Assembly (NCBI GenBank): GCA_000231825.2
Contig: JH720316.1
Coordinates: 138,826 to 202,825 of the forward strand
From: Tetrahymena elliotti 4EA
Lineage: Eukaryota > Ciliophora > Oligohymenophorea > Hymenostomatida > Tetrahymenidae
DNA: 64,000 nt
Reading direction: 5' to 3'
In this document: piece after piece, positions 24,701-36,443 of the stretch
Layout of the letters: each line of letters starts with the position of its first letter
Position numbering within the stretch: position 1 is the first letter of the stretch
Notes under the pieces: generated by a model
Told to the model about the DNA's origin: nothing
Database searches by the model: none
The model's input: the letters and a program-made list of their open reading frames with translations, nothing else
Translations under genes and position numbers: made by a program

Positions 24701-25948
24701 CTATCTATTTGTAATTATCATGCCTCTCTTAAATACAGCCTGATTTAAGTAAATTGGTATTAATTAATTAAAATTGTTAGTATGAAATAAGATTTTTATT
24801 TACTTTATTAATTTTCACCAGCGTTTCGAGTATTATAAAAACTGTAATGAAATTATTAGGCTTATCGAAACCACTATATTCATGTTGTATTAAATTAATC
24901 TATATAGGGATATAAAAGATAATTAGAATCCAGATTATTGTTGTCAAAATGTCCCATAAGATGCTAAATAAAGAATTCTAGTTCAAAAAGAAAAAGTTTT
25001 TAAACTGAAATTGAGTTTAATTAGAATTACTGGTTGTAAAATAATCTTTTCACTCTTAAGCAGATATGTGTCAATAACTTATAATGTAAAAAAGAGTAAT
25101 TAAAATATTCTTCATTAATAATTTTTTACTTTTTTATAGCTCATATACCTTATTATCAAATTTTTATTCCTGTTATAATAGAAAAATAATTTCTTAATTA
25201 TCAATTGGAAATGAATTGTTACATTCAAATTAATTAATTATTTTTGTTAAAAATAACTATAATCAGCAGATTTGTCACCTATCATCTTGAATTAATTTTT
25301 TGAAAGGTTTTTAAATATTTATTTTTCTGTCCTCTTTTTGAGGTTGTAAATAAATTTCTTTATCATATTAGTCTTTCTAAACATTGCAAAACAATTATTT
25401 AAAGGCGAATCTTTGCTAACGCTTTAGGGTGATTCTTACTTGCTATCTTTTTCATTTAAAAGGCCATTTTCTTATAATTTTTACATCAAAGGAGAACCAG
25501 GTAAGAAGTGGCTTTTCTTTTCAGGAGTTAAATCTGTTATTTATTTTGGATTTCCTTTAAAACTCTTTTTATACACTTAGCTTTACGAATCTAAATTATG
25601 TAAACTACGAGAATTATTTTTAGGAGAATCAAGCTACAGTTAAGAAAGATGTCTTCTACCCATTCCATTTCTTTAATTGAACGGAATTCTAGAGAATGAC
25701 AAATTATTATCAAATTATACTTCAATTTGTTCATCTACGTTTTCATTTTAAAAATATCTCTGCTCCCGATTTTAAGTAGGCTCAATTTGAATTTATAAGT
25801 CCTAACTTACATTTATCTTAGATCTATTTTCTACTGAAATGGTCATGATATCTTCTATTTCATCATTTTTAATCTTTTAATCTGCAAAATTTTTCATTTA
25901 GTTTTGCTCAAATAGCTACCTTCTATCACTAATTCCTCTTATACTCAT
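21781..25948 (-). CDS. Channel C: cyclic-nucleotide-gated-type K+ channel with CCHC knuckle
   Basis: ATG 25946-25948 (MSIRGISDRRQLFEQN) to TGA 21781-21783. A hydrophilic N-terminus of about 230 residues ends KKFIYNLKKRTEKQIFKNL, followed by short introns. A 53-nt intron at about 24980-25034 joins SEKIILQP to NSLFSILWD at the start of S1 (LTTIIWILIIFYIPIQI). S2 ends ETLVKINK. An S4-like stretch is ELRIIRVIKTYQ. The filter TMTTIGYGD lies near 24260 and S6 contains SCGIFGYSINQIGQIV. The cyclic-nucleotide fold has VYFIQRGNIELTF and EGDMFGEIEFFSSSRRRFGA. The knuckle CESCGKFSHLFLEC is at 23180-23221. After an intron of about 300 nt comes a Ser/Asn/Gln-rich tail with FKIYFPHNNY (21913-21942). All exons read are intact. 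It is closest to pseudogene B, so the two reflect a recent tandem duplication. Confidence 0.87.
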
Positions 25949-26711
25949 TTTTTAATGCAAATTTGTTTACTCTATTTTTCTTTCAGGTAAATAGAAAGAA
26001 TTTAATATTAATTAATTAATAACAAAAATTTAAAGAACAAACATTCTTAATTAAATTATCAAAAATGTCTTTGTGAAAAGTAAATCTTAAAATAACCATT
26101 ATTAAAAACCAAATTTTATATAAATGTTTTTCTTTTAAGATAAAAAATACTTATTCTTTTTTACTTGATTTCTAAATAATTAATGGTTAAAACAAATGAT
26201 AACAAAACTACTAAGTCACACAAAAAAAAGTAGTTTTTCATTATTTAGAAATATTAAATTATTACTGATATAAATTTTATTAGCCTTTGAGTTACTTGAT
26301 ACTATTCTAGATTTTAATTAATTCTTCTTCATTAGTGCTTGTTAAAATTTATTTAAATTATTCTTACAAAAAATAATTTGAATATTTGTTTTAATTAAAA
26401 TGGAGAGAAATTTTTTTCATTTCATTTACAAAGCAAATTAATTTTTGTATGAAATCTGTTTTAGTTCTAGTACTGTGATTTTCTAACTTGAATAGATCCT
26501 CTCTTTAAAACTATAAATTTAATAATTACTTTCCTAAATGTAAGTTAGAAAATAAATTTTCTTATTTATTTTGGTATCTCTAATTATTAAAATGCCTTTT
26601 TATTTAGTAATAAACCTGTCTATAATCTATGATATTATTTTTCTAGTGTTTTATCTTTTATTTAAATAATATCATGTCTTATTTTATTTATTTTTTTCTA
26701 TATATATCTAA
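25949..26711. other. AT-rich intergenic region upstream of channel C
   Basis: Holds the presumed promoter of channel C and the 3' flank of channel D. No further gene is supported. Confidence 0.5.
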
Positions 26712-29700
26712 TCACCTTACAAATTGATCTATCTTAAAAATTTTTCTAACATATATCTCTTCTATTAGATACTATATTGTGAGTTTCAGAATATTTCTTT
26801 TATATTTGAGCTATGAATTTATTTTGATAATTTTTATGGTATTTTACAAGTTAAAATAATATGAATAAAAATAATTAGGAGGATAATAAAATTAGAATTT
26901 ATTTAGGAAATGCTTTGGAATATAACTTCCAAGATTTTTAATTAAGTATATCTACCATAAAATTATTGTTAGAATAGCCTACGGCAATAATTAATTAACT
27001 TGAAAACCTTTTTATTCAAAATATAAAATAAGATATTAAAACTAAATTATTTAAAAACAAATATCTCTAAAAAATACTTAAGCAGTACTTTGTTTCTTCC
27101 TTATTTTTGGATAAGATTATTCAGATTTTTTATTTGAAAGATAATTTTTGAATTTATAGATAATATATATTAAAAATTTTGAGTTAAAAATTAAAAAATG
27201 ATGATCTTAATTAATTTACAAAAAAGAGAACATATAAAAGTATAACAATATGATTTTCTTACAAATAAATTCATTTATCATACCAGTGTAATAGTTTTTA
27301 ATTTTATTGAATTAATCTTTGCTGATTTAATTGTTCGTAATTTATGACAGAAATTATTCTAAACTACTTTTTTACGAAAAATATTTCAAAAAAATTTTTG
27401 GCATCAAGATCACCTTTTTATTCATTTTTATCAGAAGGAATTTTCTCTTATTCCTCTTATTATTAAATTTATTCTTCTTTTTTACTATCACTTATCTTCA
27501 AAGATGCTTCTTTTTGCTAAATTTAAATTTATTAATCATATTAACTTAGTATTATTGCATTTGTATTATCAATTTACTTTTCATCTAAAGTAGTCAAACA
27601 AGATTTTTTGGCATCTAAGCAAAGATCTGAAAAAATAGGTCTATTATTATAAAAAGTATTTCATTTTCTATTTAAAAGCTTCAACTTGCTGCTTAAAATT
27701 TAAAAAAGTATAAATTTTAATCTCAATATTCTTACTTTAAATTTATTTTCATTAAGGCTTAATTTGTTGCTTCAATCATTCATATTGATAATGATATTAT
27801 TTGAATGATCTTTTTCTGATTCTAAATTTCACCAAACTAGCTATTTATTCTAATTGAAATTATTATTTTACAAAAGGAGGATTTACAAATATCAACTTAC
27901 CCCACCCTCTAAAATATTTTTTTACGTCTTCAAAAAAATTTTAAAAAAGAAATCTTAATTTTTATTTAAATTCCAAAAAATACAAACACATTTGGCTTTA
28001 CTTTTTCGAATGTATTTAGTCTTTTCAACATTAAAAATGTGTAATAAAAAAAAAATATTATGATTTTCATAAGGAATTGATTAATATATTTAAATTAGAT
28101 AATTAATGCCTTCATACCAAAATAAATTAGTTGGTTATTTAGTTTGTTTGTTTGTTAGTTAGTTTGGTGAAGCAAATAAACAGAAATGAGATTGAGTACA
28201 ACATAAAATCAGAAATTTTTTGTTTTGAGTTTGTTTTACTAAAATATTTTTTTATGCTAAATGTTTTAATTAACATTCTGAGTTTATTTAAGTCTTTAGT
28301 ATTTCTTATATTATTGAAGGATGATATCAATATTATTAAATGGAAAGTAAACCTTAAATATTTTTGATTTGTCAAAATCATTTAAAAGAATAAAATTATT
28401 ATTGAATTATTAGAGTTATTTTAGTTAACTTTCTTCCTTCTTATCAATTAATCCTCCTTAATTCATTTTTAAATTCATTGAATTAAATCTCTCATTTTAT
28501 TCATTATGAATATCAATCTATGGGAATACACTAAATGAAACTTTTGGTGATTCTATTTTTTCTATTTTTATTTAGAACAAAAGTTTAATTGAATGATTTA
28601 TTGATAATAAGCGATTATTAATTACTTTTTGGTGCATTTTATCTAAAAGGATTTTCAGGACAAACTACAGAAGTATCTACATCATCGTTATGAGTATTAC
28701 TTTCTAACCTTTCTTATTACAATATGCTAATTTTTTTAGGATCAGCTAGAAAAGTAAAATTCTTTTTCATAGCAGTTCTAGGAGGACTAAGCTTTACCTT
28801 TTTTGTTTATATATCTTTTGACTCTTCTTCTATAACTTGCAATGTTCCAGTAAAATAGTCATTAGCCAAATGTGTTACTCCTAATTAATTTCTAAAGATA
28901 ATGTTTTTGGTAAATAATTTCTGTATTAAAAATGAATGAATAAATTACATGTTTTCTTAATCTCCATAAATTTCGAATGTTTAATCTTAAATTGCAGTAT
29001 TATGATCAGATTAAATAAATTTGTAAGTATGATAGTAATTTTAAATAAAGTTCTCATTATTTGAACAGAATTCTTGTTGCTAATTAGCAATTATTTGTTG
29101 AGTAAAGTTTTGTTTATTTGACTTTTTTTATTTTGATCTTTAGAATTATTAATTTCTTTCCATAGTAAAATTGCTGTTTACATTCATAAAATCTTAAATA
29201 ATCCTATTCTTTTTGTAATCAAAGTTGATAGATTTGCATTAAAAAAACCCATGGCCATACCTTTTACAACCATAACATTAAAAATCTAAAGCTGAAAGAT
29301 CATTGTATTAGCTTATTTTATCTTTGATCAGATAATACTTCTCCTTTTTAATAAATATTTCAAAAACTTATCATACATTATATATTACTCTTAATTTATT
29401 TACTTGATCTTAAGGGTTATTTTTGAGAGCATTTATGAAATCCTAATAATCAATATAAGCTATTGTCACAACATTTAATGTCTTGACAGAAAATTCAGAA
29501 GATTTTTATGAAAAAAATTCAATCAGCCCAAACATATCTCCTTTCTTTTCAATAATAAATTATATTATTAACTAACTTTAAATGATGAAACGATTTTTTA
29601 ATTTAAAATATATACTCCAAATTCATTTAAAAAAAATAGTTTTTTAAAGAAATATTTTTTAATTTCCAAATATGAAGTAAAAATTTTTGATCATTAAATT

Positions 29701-32700
29701 ATTTTGTTAAATGAATTTTAAAGAAAAGTATTTGAGGTTTATTGTATAAAATAAAGAAAAAATTATTAAAAAAAATATATAATAATAGAAAGAGAAGAGG
29801 CTGATATTAAAAAGTTAAGTATACCTTAAGAACACTAACAGAAATAGATTTTGAGTCTAATTTCATGTTAACGTCAAGATTGCCTTCTAAGACGAAATAT
29901 AATTAAGAAATAACTTAGTCGTTTTATGATATGACATTAATTTCAGGACCATACTTTAAAATTTTCATGCAAAGAGATAAATCTTGTTAGAATTATTTAG
30001 AAAATTGTAATGAAAATATTTTATGAGAACTTAGAAGTTTCATGTTGATATCATAGATAACTTCTTATTTAATTGAATGAGGAAGATCCTGAATAAGCTG
30101 TTCAGCTTCCTCATCAAAAATGTTCCTTTTGTCATGCAAATATTCATAATAATTTCTAACTCTCTTTTGCAATATTTGATCTAAGTTTCTTTTCGACATT
30201 TATTTTACTAAGAGCTTTTTATAAATATAAATAAAATGTTAATAATGAGTAAGTAAAAACAATAAATTTATTTGATTACATTCATTTTAATCTTAAATTA
30301 TCTAGATTCTCTGGACGTATCTGCTAGAATTTAACCAATCGAATTTACAGTGTAGCCAAATATGCAGCATGAAAGAATAGTAATAACAGCAACAAATAAT
30401 CTTTCTTTAATATTTTTAGGTATAATGTCACCATAACCAATAGTTGTCATAGTAATATTTGACCAATAAATGCTAGTTATATAAATATCCAAATCTGTAT
30501 TTATTTAGGAAGATATTTAATTTATCCAATTTTCTTCATCAGGACTTGAAGTCAAAGCTAGATTGACAAAAACAGAGGCTTGTGTATGAGTATATGTGAT
30601 AATAATCAAAAACAGTAAGAATATTTAAAGAATTAAATCATATTTAACTTATCTATCATACTTTAAAAAGAGTTCCTCAATCTTATTCATTAACCTAAAT
30701 ATTTTTAGTACTATCACATATTATAATTGATCAATGTTTGTCATTTTAGAAAGCAGAAAAATAACCCAAATACCAACATCAAAGCTTTTTATTTATTTTA
30801 TAATAAGCATTTAATTATAATTCAATTAATTTAATGTTCTTACATAGCTTCGTTTTTCATGTAGCGTTAAAATATTTTACCCCTTTTTTTTATTTGAATT
30901 CCTCTTTTATAGAATGCCTTTATTATTGATAAATAAAAATTTATTGTTGAAATTGATTATTTTAAGTTATATTACTGTATTCATTTTGAGAAACACTTCT
31001 ATAGGCAAATACCAACCAATAAAAAGATAGAAAGGAAAGAATTACAAAAAATTATGAAAGTTAATTATTATGGGCAGGATAAATATAAAGCATAAATTCA
31101 CTAAAATAGAAACAATCTCCAAAATAATGTTCAATAATGAGTCCTTTTGTTTAAAATAATAATATTTTTTTATTTTCATTTATTAATTATAAATTAATTA
31201 ATTACTTAGCTTATTATAAGTTGTTCAGATTCCAAAATCATTTAGATAAATCCTTTTTATTTTTGTTCGGTTAAAAAAAACTCATTAACTTAGTGAAGAA
31301 ATAATTTAAGATTTAAAATATTTTTAATTGTTTACCTGAAAACTTCTTAAACAACATTTTTTGGAGAATTAGATTGTTTTCCTTTTAAAAAAATAAATTC
31401 AATTAATAATTTTGAGTCAAATCTATAAAAATATTATTCAATTTTTTAAGGATTAATGAGATAATTAAAAAATTCTTTTCAACTTTCATATAAATTAGTT
31501 TAAAAAAATATTTAAAGATAATTCATCATTTTTAGGTATTTCATTCTTAATAGATATCATTATTATTTTTTTCATACTTTTAACTTGCTGAAATTACAAG
31601 CACTTAAATAATTGAGTAAAAAACAGTTAAAAAATAGAATTCAAACTCTTAAATTTATTTTTTAATTCCTGAAAATATTTTATTATTAATTTTAGTTTAG
31701 TTTCATTTAATTTTTTGTTCAAATTTTTTTTATCAAATATTAAATTAATTCATTTATTCATAAATTAATTGCTTAGAATTAATTGAATTCTAAATAGTCT
31801 TATTCATTTACATCTGAATTATAAAGTTTTTACTTAAAACTAGATTCATTCATAAACTTAATTCTAAAATCTAAATATTTGGAATTGAAATTGATTGATA
31901 ATTTAAGAGAATGAGCTATTTATAAAATGATCAAAATTTTGTGTTATTTTGATTATTGTTTTTTTAATAATAAAGCACTAACTAAATACATGTTGGAATT
32001 TCATTGTTACATTTATTGCAAAAATCTAAATATTTTTGTTTTTTTAAATTTCATTTAAAGTTTTTGAGTTTTTAATATTAAATTACAAATCTCCAATTTC
32101 ATTCAATCTTGAATTGCTGAAAAATAAATATTTTAAGTTGATACTTTCAGAATAAATTGCTAAGAAAAATAAATGGCCTGTGTCGAATGTTTTTTATATT
32201 AAAATGCAAGTTGATGATTTTAAAAATATCAAATGATGAGAGGGTTTGCTTTATTTGATTAATTTATTGCTAAATAGCTAAATACTTTTGAATGTGAATT
32301 GTAATTTCAAAAGTACTTATGAAAGTAGTAATTTTAAACTTTAATCCCAAGCTATTTCAATATTTTAATTATCTCAAATGGAATAATAAATGAGAGAGAA
32401 TGTATGAAAGAAAGAAAGAAAATACATCATCTATTATTTTTTTTTTGCTGACATAGTAGTGAAATGAGGAGCTGTTGTCAGAAATAATATTAAACTGCTT
32501 TTAGCTTATGTGATGAAAGAGATATGACCTTGTTTTTTACTAGAGCTATTTGATGAACTTTTTTATTTATTTTCCATAGACAAGGAGATTTTGTTATTTG
32601 AGTAATCCTATACTTAGCTTAGACTTACTAAGTCTATTTTGATAATTTTAATAGGGAGAATTGCTACTTACATTGAATATACCCTAACTAGCACTTTAGA

Positions 32701-33172
32701 AATTTACTTGTTGAGTTTATTACCTTTTCATACTTGGGAGAGGAGTAATATATTTATTATTTTAGTTGTTAGCTGCCAAAATGATTTCTTTTTAATGAGA
32801 AGAATATTTACTATCATTAAGTCTACAATCATTAAAATTATTCAAAAAGGTGGCATTTTAATCTTGCATTTTGGATAGATTATATCCCACATAACTTAAA
32901 TCGGGTTCAGTTTCCTTGTTATTCTATGTTGTTACTATTTAATATTTCTATGATGCAAGAGGAAAAGAATCATCTTCAAAAGGCAAATTGCAACTCTATT
33001 TAACACATTTTTAATGATGAGGTTTATAATTATAGGTATTTGTAGCATGTTAAACTTCAACAAAAGCTGATTAATTTAAATCTAAATGATCATTATTCTA
33101 GGATATAACAATATCGCCTACTGTATTTTATTAAAGCATGAGCCTTCTATTTTTAGCTCCAATATCATTCAT
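26712..33172 (-). CDS. Channel D: divergent cyclic-nucleotide-gated-type K+ channel
   Basis: The N-terminal exon starts at ATG 33170-33172 (MNDIGAKNRRLMLQQN) and ends with the family motif KKFIKQLQQKTRSYLF ... QFNIISDNSS near 32480. S1 lies near 31140-31080 (DSLLNIILEIVSILV). The filter TMTTIGYGD is near 30430, followed by S6 (SCCIFGYTVNSIGQIL). A C-linker (KRVRNYYEYLHDKRN) and cyclic-nucleotide fold (LYFVLEGNLDVNM, GDMFGLIEFFSQKSSEFS) follow at about 30200-29430. The CCHC knuckle CYGCKRYGHGFFQC is at 29236-29277. The 3' end is uncertain. The knuckle exon's frame stops at 28513 unless spliced at a GTAATT near 28600. Gln-rich exon-like sequence at 27273-27600 and a family-like tail, FQFYYPPNYF (26868-26897, stop 26712), suggest the gene runs on. 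D is the most diverged of the four. Confidence 0.7.
29236..29277 (-). other. CCHC zinc knuckle of channel D
   Basis: C-Y-G-C-K-R-Y-G-H-G-F-F-Q-C keeps all four ligands and the C-x2-C-x4-H-x4-C spacing, although surrounding residues differ strongly from paralogues A-C. Confidence 0.8.
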
Positions 33173-33361
33173 TTTTGATTAAAAAACTTCTACTTTATTT
33201 ACTTTAAGCACCTTTAAATTACTTACTTACTTCCTTGCTAGCAGCTATTAAAAAATATGTTATTACTTATACAATTAATATTAAATTTCTTTTTTATAGG
33301 TAGAATAATCAATCAAGAAAAATATCAATAAAACCTACTGCCACTTTAATCATTCATTCAT

Positions 33362-35800
33362 TCATTGATTTTTTAAATAAATAAACACATATATCATCAA
33401 ATAAATTAAAATATACATTTATTAAATAACTTTGAATAAACTGTTTTTAATTTTCAATGCTTGTTGATGTAAATACAGGCTAATCTTTTTAATTTTATTA
33501 ATTTCTAATAAAATTTAACACCTCTCTCTCCATCTAAATACATATTACTTTTTTAGATTAATAATATTATTAATTTCTTTAAAAACAATTGATTGCCAAT
33601 AATTTAAGTACTCAAAATCTAGATAAAAGGTTCTTATTTTGTGACAATACTTTATACTATCTGTTATCGAATTTAATCCAGCAAAAAATATTGGGTTGTA
33701 CCTATTTATTTTTTTCAAAAGTGTTTGTAGAATATATTTTAATTTTATACCATTAAATTTTTAAGCAAAATTAATGAATAATAAAATATTTACTTGAATT
33801 GTTAATCAATATAAAATTAAAATAATTAAGATGTTTGTTGGTTTGAAACAATTTTAAACAAAATCTTTTCAAAATAAATTTATTTGTTTTTAAATTCAGT
33901 TATTTATCCAATTATTTATTTATTTTGGATTATTTAGTAGGTAGTTGAAATAAAAAAATAACTCATTTTTTCCAACCGTATTTACTCTCTCTTTTGTTTG
34001 TTTATTTTATTTACAAATAAAATTTTTAACTTTGTCAAGAAAAAATAATCAGTTCAGATTAACCCTCATTTTTAGGATGGACTGTATTATGGAATTTGTA
34101 CAGTATATTTTGATGGGTGGAGGAAAGGTTTAAGAGAATTTGTGATTAGAAAATAGAGTGTCTTGTGTGTTGATTGATATTAACCAAAATAAATAATTAG
34201 ATATTTTACTTTAAATTTAGGCTGAGGTTTTCAACTCTTTCTAGTGATTTTTTACTATCTGTAAAAAAGTTCTTCATATCCATGTTAGAAAGATTGTTTT
34301 TTCTTAATTTGTATAAAATATGAAGCAGTTTAAATATAGATTGATAGATATTAATTGATAGATTGATTGATTTATTTACCTGACTGAGAGATCAAAATTC
34401 TTAAGTAGTTTAAAATATTAAATATAGAGTGAAATAGACTTAAACATTTGAGAATTTAATCCACAATTACTTTTAAGAAATTAAAGTTAGTTTTTTTTAA
34501 ATTAAAATATTGGTTATTTACTTTAAAGACAAGACAAGTGTTGAAATGTTTTCTAATTTAGCAATATCGCACATCAAGTCAATAAATCCTTGTGAGTTCA
34601 ACAGATTGTTACTTTTTATATGAAGTTTTAAGAACTACAAAAAATGTAAGAATGATTTAATAATTTTGTTACGTCAGGGAAATTTAAAGGTTCTAAATAT
34701 TTAGATTATTTTCCACTACTGACTCAAATAATTATGAAATATTTAAATCAATATTATTATCACTTTATTTAAAAAAGCTATTCAAATATTTATTATATTT
34801 AGTTTCTAATTAAAAACCTTAGGTCGATCTTAAACTCTAATAAGTCTTTCATAGATTGTATTCCTAAAATTAAGTCTTTAAGCCCTTCATTTCCAATTTT
34901 GTTTGAGCTAATTATTTCACATAAATAAATGAAAATAAATTCAATTCATTTCTTTAAATTTAACCTTAAAATCATGTTCAAATTTTGTATTTATCTTTGA
35001 AATTTCAAGCCATTAGAAAGCATTTTTAAGACCTGATCTGTAACTTTACATTAGCTTTATTTTGTTATATTAATAAATTGAAATTTTAATAAATTAATAG
35101 AAGTAACAAACATATAAAAGAATTAATTAGCAAATCTTTAATCTTATTTCTTAAGTATTTAGTAATAGCTGATTATACCTTAAATTAAGCTCTAAAATGG
35201 ACAAATTTATGGGTTACTTTAATATTTTACAGTATTCTTCAATAAGAATTAGACTAGGATAACCTTAACTATTATTCAAATTAAGCCATATCTATAAATA
35301 AATTCAACTATTATTTAGATGTTACTTGATAGATAAACAAAATTTTTTTAGTTTTTTGAGTGCTGATAAATGTTTAATCAAAGATTTGGCTTCATCATCT
35401 GTGAATTAGCATTTTCTAAATAAAAATAAATTAAACTATGAATTAAAAAACGGTCTATTTAATTGTTTTATTTGAGTAGTTAATTAATTCAGAAAGAGTA
35501 ATTACGATAGATGGAGATTTAGAGATTAAATTTGACCAGAGTTTTTTAAAATTCTTTTAATTCCATTGAGATATTCATAAGTTTCTAAGTAGCTATTTAA
35601 ATAAATGAGAGAAACGATTATATTTTTTAATTTAAAAAGATACCTGAAATCCATAACTATGGATTAAGCTAATTAAATTCTATCTTTTGTTAAAAAATCA
35701 ATGTTATCTTTAGTAACCAAAAGAGACTCGCCTTTAAATGCTGCCTGAATATCTTTAAATTAAAAAAAAAAGTGTTTAATTATTTTAAATGAAATTTACT
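33362..35800 (-). CDS. Leucine-rich repeat protein with one repeat per exon
   Basis: This is a minus-strand LRR gene built like the one at the left edge. Clear exons include one near 35690-35760 (SLLVTKDNIDFLTKDRIQ), then EYLNGIKRILKNSGQIQSLN, FTDDEAKSLIKHLSALKKLK (about 35360), VTDQVLKMLSNGLKFQRQ (about 35010), NKIGNEGLKDLILGIQSMK (about 34850), GFIDLMCDIAKLENISTL (about 34570) and FKLLKNFDLSVR (about 34390), several ending directly before GTAAAT. The last exon (about 33700-33362) ends at TGA 33362-33364. The start codon is not settled: an ATG at about 35869 with a donor at about 35805 is in the wrong phase for the next exon. The repeat consensus matches the first LRR gene, so both belong to one expanded family. 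Binding partner unknown. Confidence 0.7.
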
Positions 35801-36443
35801 GAAAGTAAAATGAAAATGAAAATGGAATACTAAGGGTAGATGGTGAGACAATTTTAGCACCCATTTATGTAAATTAAATTTACTGCTGTACTTTTATTTA
35901 GAATACAATATTTATTTAAATTTTACAAAATATTCTTTTATTTCACAAATATGCACTTAAATTTTCATAGAATTGTAAAAATGAATATTAAATTATTTAC
36001 ATTAATAATTCCCAAGTAATTAAGTGTTTATTTCTTAATTAATCCTAAAGCATAACTCTCAAAAACCAAACCAAAAGAAATAAAACAAAATAATTCAATT
36101 CAAAAATTAATGTTAGAAAAAAGGGTCTCTCTCTAGAATAAAAAAAATAAAGTTTGAAATGAATGAATGAGAGAATGAATTTTTCTTATATTTACCTGAT
36201 ATTTTTTTCTACTTTCTTAATTAATTAATTTTCCTATTTTTTAACAAATTTATTGAGTGTGTTTCATTCATTGAATTAATGAATGAATGAAGCCAATTGG
36301 AAACATTTAATAGATTGATAGAAGAAAGAATAAATAAATAATTAAATTAAAAACCTTTGATTATTTTCAATCAATCAATCAATCAGTCAATTAATCAATT
36401 GAAAATAATAAATAAATATAGTTGATAACAAAAGTAGAAGAAG
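35801..36443. repeat. Intergenic region with TTGA/ATGA microsatellites
   Basis: The divergent promoter region between the LRR gene (-) and the cyclase gene (+). It has several short tetranucleotide runs: GAATGAATGA near 36160-36180 and 36275-36292, and CAATCAATCAATCAATCAGT near 36370-36400. No gene is supported. Confidence 0.7.

Noticed and set aside
27331..28381. Small ORFs on both strands (72, 80 and 71 aa).
   Set aside because: The + frames are shadows or hydrophobic noise; the minus-strand sequence here is better explained as introns and Gln-rich exons of the 3' part of channel D.
32639..32878. A + strand ORF of 79 aa.
   Set aside because: It is antisense to the N-terminal exon of channel D, which matches the family.
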